64,000 nt of DNA from Falsiroseomonas sp051433195 (GTDB taxonomy: Bacteria > Pseudomonadota > Alphaproteobacteria > Acetobacterales > Acetobacteraceae), in contig NZ_JBHMFT010000020.1 in assembly GCF_051433195.1 (NCBI RefSeq), positions 26,345-90,344 of the forward strand, read 5' to 3'. Positions 1 to 8,502 of this stretch are shown in pieces. The translations under genes were made by a program, and so were the position numbers. The notes beneath the pieces are model-generated. The model made no database searches, had not been told where the DNA came from, and saw only the letters and a program-made list of their open reading frames with translations. The stretch's first letter is position 1. The number at the start of each line of letters is the position of its first letter.

Positions 1-314
1 AGTACGCGTACATCCGGCATGCAGACGCGCGACAGCGCCTCGAGTGCCAGCATCGGCTCGGCGATGCCGCCGATGTCGACGATCAGCGTGACGGGGGTTG
101 CTTCCTGTTCCAGCGCGCGGGTCGCGGCGCGCACGTCGCCACGGCGGATCTGCAGGCTGCCGAGCAGGTCGGGAAGTCCGCCGCGCAGCGCCGCCTCGCT
201 CGCCTCGTCGGCGACGAAGGCGAGGCAGGCGGGGCGGTCGCCGACAGGCGGCACCACCGCGTTGCCGCGGCCGGTATCCGGCGCCTCCCGCGCCAGGCCG
301 GGTTCAGCGCGCAC
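1..314 (-). CDS. cpaE: Pilus assembly ATPase-like protein CpaE, N-terminal part (truncated by window edge)
   Basis: The reading frame after CpaD continues to the window edge. It encodes a receiver-like N-terminus (FVADEASEAALRGGLPDLLG, then a hydrophobic TLIVDIGG strand). This matches the degenerate receiver domain that precedes the MinD/ParA-like ATPase in CpaE, which localises the Tad secretion machine. The start is a GTG overlapping the last codons of cpaD; no ATG is available nearby. Gene order (peptidase, CpaB, CpaC, CpaD, then this) supports the name. Only about 104 residues are visible, so the ATPase domain cannot be checked. Confidence 0.7.
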   Translation of the reverse strand, partial: MRAEPGLAREAPDTGRGNAVVPPVGDRPACLAFVADEASEAALRGGLPDLLGSLQIRRGDVRAATRALEQEATPVTLIVDIGGIAEPMLALEALSRVCMPDVRV

Positions 315-612
315 CCGCTGTCTCCATCGGGGCGTCCTGCGTCGTGGCCGGCGCACTGCCGATGCGGGCGGCGCGACTGTCGGGCAACGATCGGCGACGG
401 TCGCGCTGAAGCCGGGTGATCGCGAGGGTGGCGGGTTGCGCGCGCTCCGTCGCCGCCGCGCGGCCCCGCACCGCGTCCTGCGGATCGGCCAGCATCAGGC
501 GCAGATTGGCGTCGTTCACGCCGCTGGCCTGCCAGGTGCCGGGCCGATCGAAGTCGCCACCGCCGCAGGCGGCCAGCGGGCCGACCAGAAGCAGGACGTG
601 GATCTTGCGCAT
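304..612 (-). CDS. cpaD: Short CpaD-like pilus lipoprotein
   Basis: This 102-residue protein starts with a lipoprotein signal (MRKIHVLLLVGPLAACGGG, lipobox LAAC). It then carries the CpaD-like segment DRPGTWQASGVNDANLRLML. CpaD lipoproteins support the CpaC secretin in the outer membrane. The ATG at 612 is chosen because GAGGG lies eight bases upstream; a TTG at 627 overlapping the cpaC stop is the alternative. CpaD proteins are usually about 200 residues, so this copy is roughly half length and keeps only the N-terminal conserved block. The order cpaC-cpaD-cpaE supports the assignment. Confidence 0.75.
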   Translation of the reverse strand: MRKIHVLLLVGPLAACGGGDFDRPGTWQASGVNDANLRLMLADPQDAVRGRAAATERAQPATLAITRLQRDRRRSLPDSRAARIGSAPATTQDAPMETAGAR

Positions 613-623
613 CGCCATTTCCC

Positions 624-2093
624 TCAATCCAGGATGAAGCCGGCGTCGATTTCGCTCGGTGGCACCGGCGCCGCGCCGCGCGCCGCCTGCCGGCGGTGCA
701 GGATGCGGTCGAGGTCGGTGGCCGGCCGGAAGCGGTCCGTCGGTGCCGCCAGCGCGCGGGGGTCCGACACCGGCTGCACGAGGTAGGGCGTGATGATGAT
801 GACCAGCTCCGTCTCGTTGCGGCGGTAGCGGTCGGAGCCGAACAGCGCGCCCAGCACCGGCACGTCACGCACGCCGTTGATGCCTGTATTCACCATGGTG
901 TTGCTTTGCTGCAGCAGGCCGGCGATGGCGAAGCTCTGGCCGCTGCCGAGTTCCACCGTGGTTTCGGCCCGGCGCACGGCCAGCGCCGGGATGCGCACCA
1001 CGCCGCCGGCCAGCGGCACGCTGATGGAGCCGTTCTCGGTCAGCTCGCTGACCTCCGGCCGCACCCGCAGGTTCAGCCGGTCCGCGCCCAGCACCGTGGG
1101 CACGAAGGCGAGGCTGACGCCGAACTGCTTGTACTCGATGGTGATGGAGTTGGTGCTGTTGCTGGCTGCCACCGGCACCGGGAACTCGCCGCCGGCCAGG
1201 AAGCTCGCCTGTTCGCCGGATTGCGCCGTCAGGTTCGGCTCGGCCAGGATGGTGATGAGCTGGTCGGCGGCCAGGGCATCGACCACGCCGTTGATGTCGA
1301 AGGCCGAGCGGCTGCCGGAGGGCTGGCGGGCAAACCCGTTGAGCACCCCGGTGGCGCCGGCGGATTGCAGGCCGATCATCAGCCCAGCGGCGTTGCTGGC
1401 GAAGCCCTGCCAGTTGAATCCCAATTCCCGGCTGACCTGGCGCGAGATCTCGGCGACGCGGACGCGCAGGTTGACCTGGATGCCGGCCAGCAGGGTCAGG
1501 TTGTTGATGACCTCGCGTCCCTCGCCGCCATAGGTGCGGGCGATGGTCTCGGCGCGTTGTGCGTCCGCGGCATTCGCCACGGCGCCGTCCAGCACCAGCG
1601 GGCTGCGCGCAGTGCCGCCCACGGTCAACGCGGCCGCACCGGGCACCAGCCGGCGGATCATGCTCTGCACTGCCGCGGCGCTGGGCGGAGGCGGGGCGGC
1701 GGGCGGGGTGTCGGCGCCGGCGGCCGGCACCGCGGCGGCACGGCTGGGCAGCACGGTGATGTCGAACTCGGCGACCGGCGCGCCGTCCTCCGCGGTCGCG
1801 ATCACGGTGGTGCGGCCCGGCGCCACCGCCATCAGGAACAGGCTGGTAGGGGAGGCCGGCTGCACGCGGGCGATGCGCGGGTCGGAGGCCAGGACGGTGA
1901 TGGCGGGCACCGGCAGGCGCAGCAGCCGGCCGGCGCCGGCCTCCAGCAGCACGGAGACCGGCAGGCCGGGGGCTTGTGCGGGTGCGGGCGTCGCCGGGGC
2001 CTGCGGCGCGACGCGCAGCGGCTGCGCCGACGCGGCGCCGGCCGCGAAGGCAAGGCTGGCGGCGGCCAGGACGCGCAGGGCCGCGCGCCTCAC
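624..2093 (-). CDS. cpaC: Tad pilus outer-membrane secretin CpaC/RcpA
   Basis: 489 residues. A signal peptide (about 1-23) is followed by a pilus N-terminal domain (about 45-115), a BON-like region (about 140-200) and a C-terminal secretin domain (about 205-450). The typical secretin segment AEPNLTAQSGEQASFLAGGE is near residue 285, with VPVLGALF near 410. The protein forms the outer-membrane channel for Flp pili. The start is a GTG that overlaps the cpaB stop by four bases (GTGA), so the two are translationally coupled. The C-terminus ends in a short proline-containing tail after the ring domain. Confidence 0.92.
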   Translation of the reverse strand: MRRAALRVLAAASLAFAAGAASAQPLRVAPQAPATPAPAQAPGLPVSVLLEAGAGRLLRLPVPAITVLASDPRIARVQPASPTSLFLMAVAPGRTTVIATAEDGAPVAEFDITVLPSRAAAVPAAGADTPPAAPPPPSAAAVQSMIRRLVPGAAALTVGGTARSPLVLDGAVANAADAQRAETIARTYGGEGREVINNLTLLAGIQVNLRVRVAEISRQVSRELGFNWQGFASNAAGLMIGLQSAGATGVLNGFARQPSGSRSAFDINGVVDALAADQLITILAEPNLTAQSGEQASFLAGGEFPVPVAASNSTNSITIEYKQFGVSLAFVPTVLGADRLNLRVRPEVSELTENGSISVPLAGGVVRIPALAVRRAETTVELGSGQSFAIAGLLQQSNTMVNTGINGVRDVPVLGALFGSDRYRRNETELVIIITPYLVQPVSDPRALAAPTDRFRPATDLDRILHRRQAARGAAPVPPSEIDAGFILD

Positions 2094-2947
2094 CGGAACA
2101 CCACCTCGGTCTTCTCGTCGCCCTGGAACACCTGCATCCGTGCACCCTGGCTGATGGCGGACCGCGCCAGGGCGGGGGAGACGTCGGCGCCGAACACCGG
2201 CGGCGTGGCGCCCGCGGCCTGGACCACAGGCTGTTCGATGGACCGCACCGTCAGCGCGATGCGGCCGAGCCGGCTGGCGACGGCGACACGCTCCGCCTGC
2301 TCGCCGGAGACCTCCAGCGTCACGGTGCGGGCGATGCGGCCGACGGTGGCTTCGGCGGCGCTGGCGCCGCGGGTGAATTGCTGGTCCACGGCAATGACGC
2401 GGACATCGACCAGCACCGTCTCGCCGATGACGCGCCGGGCGAGCGGCGCGTCGCTGGCGGCGAGTTCCTGCGTCAGGATCAGGTCAACCTGGTCACCGGG
2501 CCAGATCAGCCCGGCGGCCCCCGTCACCACGTCGACGCCGACCGAGATGGCGCGGCTGCCGGGGCGCAGCACGGCGGCGAGGAAGCCGCGGTCGCGCGGG
2601 CGCAGCACGTCGTCGCGGTGCAGCGGCACCTCGGGTTCCAGGTAGCGGCGCAGCAGCGCGCCGCGCAGTTCGATGCGGCTTTCCTCGCCAGGGGCGATGG
2701 CGCCGTCCGGCACCTGGTCCGGCGGCACTTCGCGGGTCGCGAAATCCTCGTCCTTCAGCAGCGTGCCCGGCAGCAGCGGCCGGGCGGCGACGACGATGCT
2801 GACGCGGGCGGGCGTTGGGGGAGGCGCTGGGGTCGCGGCCTGCTGCGGCGCTGGTGCGGAATCCGGCGCCAGCACCTGCCAGGCCACGGCGCCGAGGCCC
2901 ACGGCGCTCAGCAGCAGCGAGGCGATGAGCAGCAGGCGGAGATACAT
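2090..2947 (-). CDS. cpaB: Flp pilus assembly protein CpaB
   Basis: 285 residues. One N-terminal membrane segment (about 4-24) is followed by a Pro/Ala-rich linker and an SAF domain (about 48-115; ARPLLPGTLLKDEDFATREV). The RcpC/CpaB domain contains the conserved GDQVDLILT segment. CpaB is a periplasmic partner of the CpaC secretin. It starts three bases after the peptidase stop and overlaps cpaC, in the middle of the minus-strand tad operon. Family assignment is firm. Confidence 0.92.
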   Translation of the reverse strand: MYLRLLLIASLLLSAVGLGAVAWQVLAPDSAPAPQQAATPAPPPTPARVSIVVAARPLLPGTLLKDEDFATREVPPDQVPDGAIAPGEESRIELRGALLRRYLEPEVPLHRDDVLRPRDRGFLAAVLRPGSRAISVGVDVVTGAAGLIWPGDQVDLILTQELAASDAPLARRVIGETVLVDVRVIAVDQQFTRGASAAEATVGRIARTVTLEVSGEQAERVAVASRLGRIALTVRSIEQPVVQAAGATPPVFGADVSPALARSAISQGARMQVFQGDEKTEVVFR

Positions 2948-2950
2948 GGC

Positions 2951-3448
2951 TCAGGTGACCGCGAGGTGGGTGAATATGCCGCCGGCGGCGATGGCCACGG
3001 CGTAGGGCAGGGGGCCGCCACGGCGCAGGCGACGGACCTCCACGGCCGCAACGCGGCGAAAGCCGCGTCCGCCAAGGGCCGGCACGCGGCATCGCGCAAG
3101 ACCGGGTCCGGCCATGTAGCCCAGACCCAGGAGCCCTCCCGCGAGCGCGGTGGCCAGCACGAAATCCAATGTCGCCGAAGGCGCGAGACCCAGCGCCAGC
3201 GCCGAAGCGAGTTTCACATCGCCGCCGCCGAGCCAACCCCGCATGGCCAGGGCGAGCAGGACCAGGAACAGCAGGGCCGTCACCGCCAGGGACAGCAGCA
3301 GCGGCGAGACGCCGAGCGGGGCGCGCAGGCCGATGCCGAGGAGGCCGATGGCGACGGCGGCCAGGTCCGGCAGGGTGCGGGTCAGGACATCGCGCCAGGC
3401 GACGAGGAGCAGCAGCAGGACGACCAGGATTTCCGCCAGCGCCGTCAC
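2951..3448 (-). CDS. cpaA: Prepilin peptidase, A24 family (CpaA/TadV)
   Basis: 165 residues with about four to five membrane segments. It carries both A24 catalytic aspartates in their usual settings: WRDVLTRTLP near the N-terminus and GGGDVKLASALALGL in the middle. This small TadV/CpaA type processes Flp prepilin and TadE/F pseudopilins and lacks the methylase domain of PilD. The start is GTG at 3448, preceded by AGGAGCAAAAGC; there is no in-frame ATG before the first aspartate motif. It follows the pilin gene with a 62-bp gap and precedes cpaB. Confidence 0.9.
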   Translation of the reverse strand: MTALAEILVVLLLLLVAWRDVLTRTLPDLAAVAIGLLGIGLRAPLGVSPLLLSLAVTALLFLVLLALAMRGWLGGGDVKLASALALGLAPSATLDFVLATALAGGLLGLGYMAGPGLARCRVPALGGRGFRRVAAVEVRRLRRGGPLPYAVAIAAGGIFTHLAVT

Positions 3449-3510
3449 GCTTTTGCTCCTCCGCTCCCGACCTGCCGACGCTTCGCCGACGGGCCGGGGG
3501 ATCTGCCTGG

Positions 3511-3678
3511 CTAGGAAACCAGGCCGCCCAGCTTGGCTTCGAGCAGCGGCTTGAGGACGAGGATGCCGGCAGCAACCGCAGCGACGATCCCGGTGGCGAG
3601 CACGGCGTATTCCGCGGCCGTCACGCCCTTGCGGTCGACGATGGCGCGGCGGGCGTTGGTGAGGGCGAGAGCGATCAT
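3511..3678 (-). CDS. flp: Flp/Fap-type pilin subunit
   Basis: 55 residues: a short basic leader, then the processing site and pilin helix RKG-VTAAEYAVLATGIVAAV. Cleavage after Gly would leave Glu at +5 and Tyr at +6, as in Flp pilins. The ATG at 3678 has AAGGA eight bases upstream. It is the first gene of the minus-strand tad operon, and the 237-bp region before it is shared with the divergent tadG-like gene. This is the only pilin-sized gene in the visible part of the locus. Confidence 0.92.
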   Translation of the reverse strand: MIALALTNARRAIVDRKGVTAAEYAVLATGIVAAVAAGILVLKPLLEAKLGGLVS

Positions 3679-3915
3679 TGCGGCATTCCTTGTCGACGAC
3701 ACGATGCAGGGTGCCGAGGCCCGGATGGACCTCGCGCCGGAGGTTGCGTGCCATCCGACAGCCGCCAATTGGGCTGAGTTCGAAGGCGAGCGCAACGAAG
3801 GCTTTGCAACCTATTGTTGTGCGACACTGCCCGACAAATCCTGAAGCGGGCGCTGCTGCATGGAATGCCCGCCTGCTGCCATATGCTCGGTCCACAACCG
3901 GAGCGGGAGCATCCC

Positions 3916-5214
3916 GTGATTCAGGCAGCGCAGTTCATCGTGGGTCGCCGGGGCCGGCGTGGCTCGGTCGCCGGCATGACCGCCGTCAGCTTCACGGTGC
4001 TGATCGGCTTCCTCGGCCTCGCCGCGGAAGGCGGCACCTGGTACCTGGCCGCGCGCAACGCCAGCACCGCGGTCGACCTCGCCGCGCTGGCCGGCGCCAT
4101 GACGTGGGAGGCGGGCGGTGCGGTGGTTGCCGTCGCCACCGATACCGCGACCCGCAACGGCTTCGTCGCGGATGGTCGTACCACCGTGGCGATCAGTCAC
4201 CCGCCCACGACCGGCAGCTTTGCCGGCAACGCCGCGGCGGTGGAAGTCGTCATCACGCAGCGGCAGGAGGTGCGGCTGGTCGGGATGTTCGTGGATGCGG
4301 CACCCACCATCCGGCGCCGCGCCGTCGCCATCGCCAATGTCGACGAGCAGGTCTGCCTGCTGGCGCTCGGTGGCGGGCTGGAACTCGGCGGCAACAGCAC
4401 CACCCATGCGACGCGCTGCGCCCTGGCGGCCAATGCGCCCGCGCCCGGCGGCATCCGCATCTATGGCAGCGCCAGCGTGCGCGCCGCGGCGCTGGTGACC
4501 ACGGGCACCTGCAGCGGCTGCGCCAGCGGCGACGTCTGGGCGGATGCGGCACGGACCCAGCGGCCGGTGGTGACGGCAGGGCGGGTGAACCCCATCACCG
4601 ACCCCTTTGCCGGCCTGCAGAGCTGGACGCCGAGCCCACCCGCCTGCCGCAGCGGTGCCGTCACCTTCACCAGCAACAAGGCGACGCTGGCCCCCGGCGC
4701 CGCCATCTGCGACAACCTGACGATCGGCACCAAGGACCACCTGCACCTGGAGCCTGGGATCTACTACCTCAGGAACGCCGACCTGACGGTGCAGGGAAAG
4801 ATCACCGGGGACGGCGTGACCCTGGTGATGACCGGCGATACCGACCGCGTCGGCACCATCCGCATCAACGCCCAGGCCACCGGCGCGCTGCGCGGCCCCG
4901 CCACCTCGCTCATCCCAGGCCATCCGGAAGCCGCCGGGCTGGTGGCGTATCGCGACGCCCGCGCCACCAACAATGGCAGCACCAAGGAGGTTCAGCTGAA
5001 CGGCGGCGCCACCATGCAGATGTTCGGCGGCATGTATTTCCCGAACTCCGACGTGGTGGTGAACGGCAACAGCGGCATCGGCTATTCCAGTTGCCTCGGC
5101 GTGGTCGGCTACCGGCTGTCCTTCTCCGGCTCCTCGGACACCGATGTCGACGTCTCCGGCTGTGCCGGCTTCGCGCCCTTCGCGACGCTGCGCACCGTGC
5201 GGCTTGTGGAGTAG
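3916..5214 (+). CDS. TadG-like pilus-associated protein
   Basis: 432 residues. The N-terminal TadG-type segment (RRGSVAGMTAVSFTVLIGFL, then NASTAVDLAALAGA) carries one membrane helix. A long secreted region follows, rich in Gly, Thr and Asn with a repetitive beta pattern (LTIGTKDHLHLEPGIYYL). No von Willebrand A domain, common in TadG, is visible. GTG at 3916 (upstream GGGAGC) is chosen because it places the positive leader directly before the helix; an ATG at 3883 is the alternative. It is divergent from the pilin operon and is followed directly by two TadE-like genes. Confidence 0.75.
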   Translation: MIQAAQFIVGRRGRRGSVAGMTAVSFTVLIGFLGLAAEGGTWYLAARNASTAVDLAALAGAMTWEAGGAVVAVATDTATRNGFVADGRTTVAISHPPTTGSFAGNAAAVEVVITQRQEVRLVGMFVDAAPTIRRRAVAIANVDEQVCLLALGGGLELGGNSTTHATRCALAANAPAPGGIRIYGSASVRAAALVTTGTCSGCASGDVWADAARTQRPVVTAGRVNPITDPFAGLQSWTPSPPACRSGAVTFTSNKATLAPGAAICDNLTIGTKDHLHLEPGIYYLRNADLTVQGKITGDGVTLVMTGDTDRVGTIRINAQATGALRGPATSLIPGHPEAAGLVAYRDARATNNGSTKEVQLNGGATMQMFGGMYFPNSDVVVNGNSGIGYSSCLGVVGYRLSFSGSSDTDVDVSGCAGFAPFATLRTVRLVE

Positions 5215-5219
5215 CGCCG

Positions 5220-5642
5220 ATGGCCGGCTGGAACATCCGCGGGCCTGGCGCACGGCGCGGCATCGCCGCCGTGGAATTCGCGGTGGTGGCGCCGGTGCTG
5301 CTGCTGGCGATCCTGGCCGCGCATGATGTCGCCAACCTGGCGCAGACCTCGATCCGGCTGGAACGCGCGGCCCGCGCCGGCGCGCAGCAGGCGGCCGCCG
5401 ACCCGGCGGACCTCGCCGCCATCCGCGCCCGCGTCATCGCCGCCTGGCCGGCGCTGAGCGAGGCGGATGTGCCGATGCCGGTTCTGGCCTGCGAATGCGC
5501 GGCCAGCCCCGTCGCCTGCGACCTGCCCTGCCCGGGCGGGGCGACGCGGCTGCTGACCGTCACCGCGACACGCAAGCTGGTGCCTCACCTGCTGCATGGC
5601 CTGACCAAGGGTACCGGCCATGCCGTCCTGCGCCTGCGCTGA
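5220..5642 (+). CDS. TadE-like pseudopilin
   Basis: 140 residues. An arginine-rich leader precedes a pseudopilin motif, RRG-IAAVEFAVVAPVLLL, with Glu at +5 and Phe at +6, and a single helix. The C-terminal part contains a cluster of cysteines (CECAASPVACDLPC) that could form disulphides outside the membrane. TadE-type minor pilins are processed by the A24 peptidase. The ATG is six bases after the tadG-like stop, and the 3' end overlaps the next gene by 23 bp if that gene starts at 5620. Confidence 0.82.
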   Translation: MAGWNIRGPGARRGIAAVEFAVVAPVLLLAILAAHDVANLAQTSIRLERAARAGAQQAAADPADLAAIRARVIAAWPALSEADVPMPVLACECAASPVACDLPCPGGATRLLTVTATRKLVPHLLHGLTKGTGHAVLRLR

Positions 5643-6078
5643 GCCGCGCCGTGCCGTGTCCATGATCCGCCTCGGCCGGCGTGGCGTCGCCAGCCTGGAA
5701 TTCGCGCTGGTCGGGCCCGTCCTGGTCCTGCTGCTGGTCGGCGGGATGGAGGCGGGGCGCTACATGGCCACCGTTGAATCGCTACGCATGGCGAGTGCCG
5801 AGGCGGTGCGCGCGGTGACGCTGCGTGGCGGTTCGAACATCGGCAGCGGCCTTGCCGCCTGCACCGGGCTCAGCGGCGCCCAGGCGGGGCAGGCGCAGAT
5901 CGGCGAGGCCGCCCGCCTGCCGCTGCTCGATCCGGCGAAGCTGGAGGTCACGCTCAGCGACTGCGCCATGGACGGCGCGGTGGCGCGGGTGACCGTGGCC
6001 CTGCGCTACCCGCACGCCGCCAGCTTGCCCTGGTTCGCGGTGACGTTGGGGGAAACGGCGCAGGCGGTCTTCAACTAG
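5620..6078 (+). CDS. Second TadE-like pseudopilin
   Basis: 152 residues from the ATG at 5620, which has AAGG upstream. A shorter 138-residue form could start at the ATG at 5662. The pseudopilin signature is RRG-VASLEFALVGPVLVLLLVGG followed by an extracytoplasmic domain of about 100 residues with two cysteines. It is the third gene of the plus-strand tad group, and no further pilus gene follows before the response regulator. It is likely a minor pilin that works with the neighbouring TadE-like protein. Confidence 0.8.
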   Translation: MPSCACAEPRRAVSMIRLGRRGVASLEFALVGPVLVLLLVGGMEAGRYMATVESLRMASAEAVRAVTLRGGSNIGSGLAACTGLSGAQAGQAQIGEAARLPLLDPAKLEVTLSDCAMDGAVARVTVALRYPHAASLPWFAVTLGETAQAVFN

Positions 6079-6152
6079 CTGCTTCGGTCCTTGTGTCGCA
6101 CACGCGGATGTGAGAAATTAACTTTACAGTATCCGGCGATCGAGCACGCCCC

Positions 6153-6905
6153 ATGACCGCCATCCATCCCCCGAGCCTGCGGCCCAGCCCAGTGACGATC
6201 CCCGGACCAGATCCCACCCCGGTACCGATGCCCAGCCTGCTGATCGTCGAGGATGATGCCATCCTCGCCGGCGAGTTGCTGGAAACCTTCGCGGATCACG
6301 GCATGGCCGCACGATCCGTGGACAAGTGGCCCGCCGCCCTGAAGATGCTGGAGGACTGGCAGCCCGACCTCATCATCCTCGACCAGCGCCTGGGCGCGGT
6401 CGACACGCTGCTGATGCTGCCGGCGCTGCGGGCGCTGACCGCGGCGCCCGTGCTGTTCCTCACCGGCAACCGGTCGGAGGCCGATCGCGTGATCGGCCTG
6501 GAACTGGGGGCCGATGACTTCCTGCTGAAGCCGATCGCGGGCCGCGAGCTGGTGGCGCGGGTGCGCGCGCATCTGCGCCGGACGGTGCGGCGCGAGGCGG
6601 TGCCGGCCGGCGAGTGGCGCATCGCCCCGGCGGAGCGGCGCCTGTACCGCCCCGACCGCAGCGCCGTGCCGCTGACGGCGGCGGAGTTCACGCTGCTCAC
6701 CCTGCTGGCGGAGCGGCCCGGCACGCCCATGGACCGGGAGGTGCTGACCCAGCAGGTGCTGCGCCGGCCCTATCGGGCGGAGGACCGGTCGCTGGACAAC
6801 CTGGTGCACCAGATCCGCCGCAAGCTGGGCTGCCGCGGCGCGGGGGAGGTGATCGTCGCCATCCGCAACCAGGGCTATGCCTTCAACGGCTTCCCCGAGG
6901 CCTGA
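6153..6905 (+). CDS. OmpR-type response regulator
   Basis: 250 residues. The receiver domain (about 27-140) has acidic residues EDD at 33-35, phosphoacceptor Asp77 (LIILDQRL), Thr/Ser in LFLTGN and the conserved lysine in LLKPI. The C-terminal winged helix (about 155-245) shows the OmpR pattern VPLTAAEFTLLTLLAE, SLDNLVHQIRRKLG and NQGYAF. The start at 6153 gives a proline-rich 25-residue leader; Met at 6228 directly before the receiver is also possible. It is followed by a converging GH8 gene and then two kinases, so its partner is probably one of these. Confidence 0.9.
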   Translation: MTAIHPPSLRPSPVTIPGPDPTPVPMPSLLIVEDDAILAGELLETFADHGMAARSVDKWPAALKMLEDWQPDLIILDQRLGAVDTLLMLPALRALTAAPVLFLTGNRSEADRVIGLELGADDFLLKPIAGRELVARVRAHLRRTVRREAVPAGEWRIAPAERRLYRPDRSAVPLTAAEFTLLTLLAERPGTPMDREVLTQQVLRRPYRAEDRSLDNLVHQIRRKLGCRGAGEVIVAIRNQGYAFNGFPEA

Positions 6906-6926
6906 AGCCGGGACGGGCCCCTCGGT

Positions 6927-8165
6927 TCAACACTCGGTGCCGGTGAAGCTGCAACTGGCACTCGCCGGCAGGGCGAGCCGCGCCACCGCGCCCTCCTGCC
7001 GCGCCATCCGGGCCAGCAGGACCAGCGCGCCGCCGTAGTAGTCCGTCGCCTCGGCCTGTGTCGGAAACACCGCGCCCTGCGCCGTGCCGGCCTGCGTTGC
7101 CGTCGCCAGCGCGATCACCGCCGCGACACCGGCATGCGCGGGATAGGTCGCCAGGCTGCCGGTGCGAAGGTCCACCCAGGCGGGGTGCCGGCCGGGCGGG
7201 AAGCCTGCGTGACGCTGCCGCCAGAAAGCGACGGCGGCGCTCAGGGCCGGTGCCGTGTGCTCGCCGGCCCAGCACAGGTTCAACGGCACCCGGATGGCGT
7301 CCCAGGAAAACCGTGCGGGCCAGTCCGCAGCCGGAACCACCGAACCATCGTTGCGCGACAGCGTCACCCAATCCGCCGGCAGGCCCCAGCGCCCGAAGCG
7401 CGCCGAGGCCAGCAGTCGGTGCGCGGAGACCTCGAGCGCCGCCCAGCCCGGTTCGGGCGCGAGCCGCGCCAGCGCGCGCAGGGCGACCAGGTTGTAGTAG
7501 GACGGGTTCAGGATCGCGTGGCCCGGCCGCTCGAACCCGTAGGGCCCGGGCAGCAGCACCGTATCGCCGCCAACCAGGCGCACCGACAGGCGCAGCAGGT
7601 CCTGCGCAATTCGTATCGCACGATCATGCCAGGCGGCCTGGTCCCACAGGGCCGCGGCGCGTTGCAGCGCCCAGGCGATGGCGATGTCGCCGTCGGTCGC
7701 GCTGTTCAGGTCGGTGACCGGCACCGCCTGGTGCGGCTGCCAGCGCCAGGCGAACAGGGCATCGTGCGGCCGCGGCAGGTTGGCTTCGGTCCAGGCCCAC
7801 AGCCTTTCGAAGGTGGCCCGGTCGCCGGCCCAACCGGCCAGCAGCATGGCATAGCCCTGGCCTTCGGAATGCGAGATGCCGCCATTGGCGGTATCCACGG
7901 CACGACCCTCCGGCAGGATGAAGCGCTGGCGAAAGCGCTGCCATTCCGCCAGGTCATCCGGCCCCGCCTGGCGCTGCGGCGGTGGGGCGGGCGGCAGCAG
8001 GATGGGGCGGTAGGCTGCGCCCATCGCCACCGGGCGGCCGGGCATGGCCAGGGACCCACCAACGCCCAGCGCCGTTCGCAGCAGCCTGCGACGGGGTCCT
8101 TCCGCCCGTGGACCTTCCGTTGGAAACCGCGGTTCGACCGGTGGCCGATGAGGCAGGCAAGGCAT
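6927..8165 (-). CDS. Glycoside hydrolase family 8 (endoglucanase-like)
   Basis: 412 residues. A twin-arginine-type leader (GPRRRLLRTALGVGG, about 23-40) indicates export. The GH8 acid Glu101 lies in GGISHSEGQGYAML, and the second catalytic acid region is DLNSATDGDIAIAW (Asp157/159); both are in family-typical positions. GH8 enzymes cut beta-1,4-glucans and often accompany cellulose synthesis, but no bcs gene is seen here. AGGAG lies seven bases before the ATG. It converges with the response regulator 21 bp away. The substrate could be cellulose or another exopolysaccharide. Confidence 0.9.
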   Translation of the reverse strand: MPCLPHRPPVEPRFPTEGPRAEGPRRRLLRTALGVGGSLAMPGRPVAMGAAYRPILLPPAPPPQRQAGPDDLAEWQRFRQRFILPEGRAVDTANGGISHSEGQGYAMLLAGWAGDRATFERLWAWTEANLPRPHDALFAWRWQPHQAVPVTDLNSATDGDIAIAWALQRAAALWDQAAWHDRAIRIAQDLLRLSVRLVGGDTVLLPGPYGFERPGHAILNPSYYNLVALRALARLAPEPGWAALEVSAHRLLASARFGRWGLPADWVTLSRNDGSVVPAADWPARFSWDAIRVPLNLCWAGEHTAPALSAAVAFWRQRHAGFPPGRHPAWVDLRTGSLATYPAHAGVAAVIALATATQAGTAQGAVFPTQAEATDYYGGALVLLARMARQEGAVARLALPASASCSFTGTEC

Positions 8166-8502
8166 TGGCGGACTCCTGCCCTGCGGTGGTCGCGTCCGCC
8201 CGCACAGGGTGCGGCATTCGCGGCGCCATGGCTACCTGTTCCGAGTGCGAACTTGTTTGTGGCGCGCAGGACAAAGCGCGACTTTCAGGCCAGGGTCCGG
8301 ACTTGTCGCGAAGCATCGCCCCGCCTGCGGATGTGTCGGCATCCAGGAAAGATGCTTGAGCCTTCCCGGAATGCAGCCTACCTACCGTCCAGGCGGCGCG
8401 CTGGCCTGCCGTGGTCCGAGATCGGCCCCGCCAGGCGACCGCATCGGCCCATCCACCAGTTTCGCGGATTGGATGAACCTCCCGATGCCGGAAGGCGCCG
8501 AC
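8166..8502 (+). other. 337-bp divergent intergenic region
   Basis: Lies between the GH8 gene (minus) and a membrane histidine kinase (plus), so promoters for both are expected here. I see no convincing -35/-10 pair, no long palindrome and no conserved small reading frame. The only clear signal is the GGAAGG ribosome binding site just before the kinase ATG at 8503. Confidence 0.5.

Noticed and set aside
696..2645. Long plus-strand open frame opposite the cpaC/cpaB genes
   Set aside because: Its His/Gly/Arg-rich product is the antisense shadow of high-GC coding sequence; the minus-strand genes have clear families and coupled starts.
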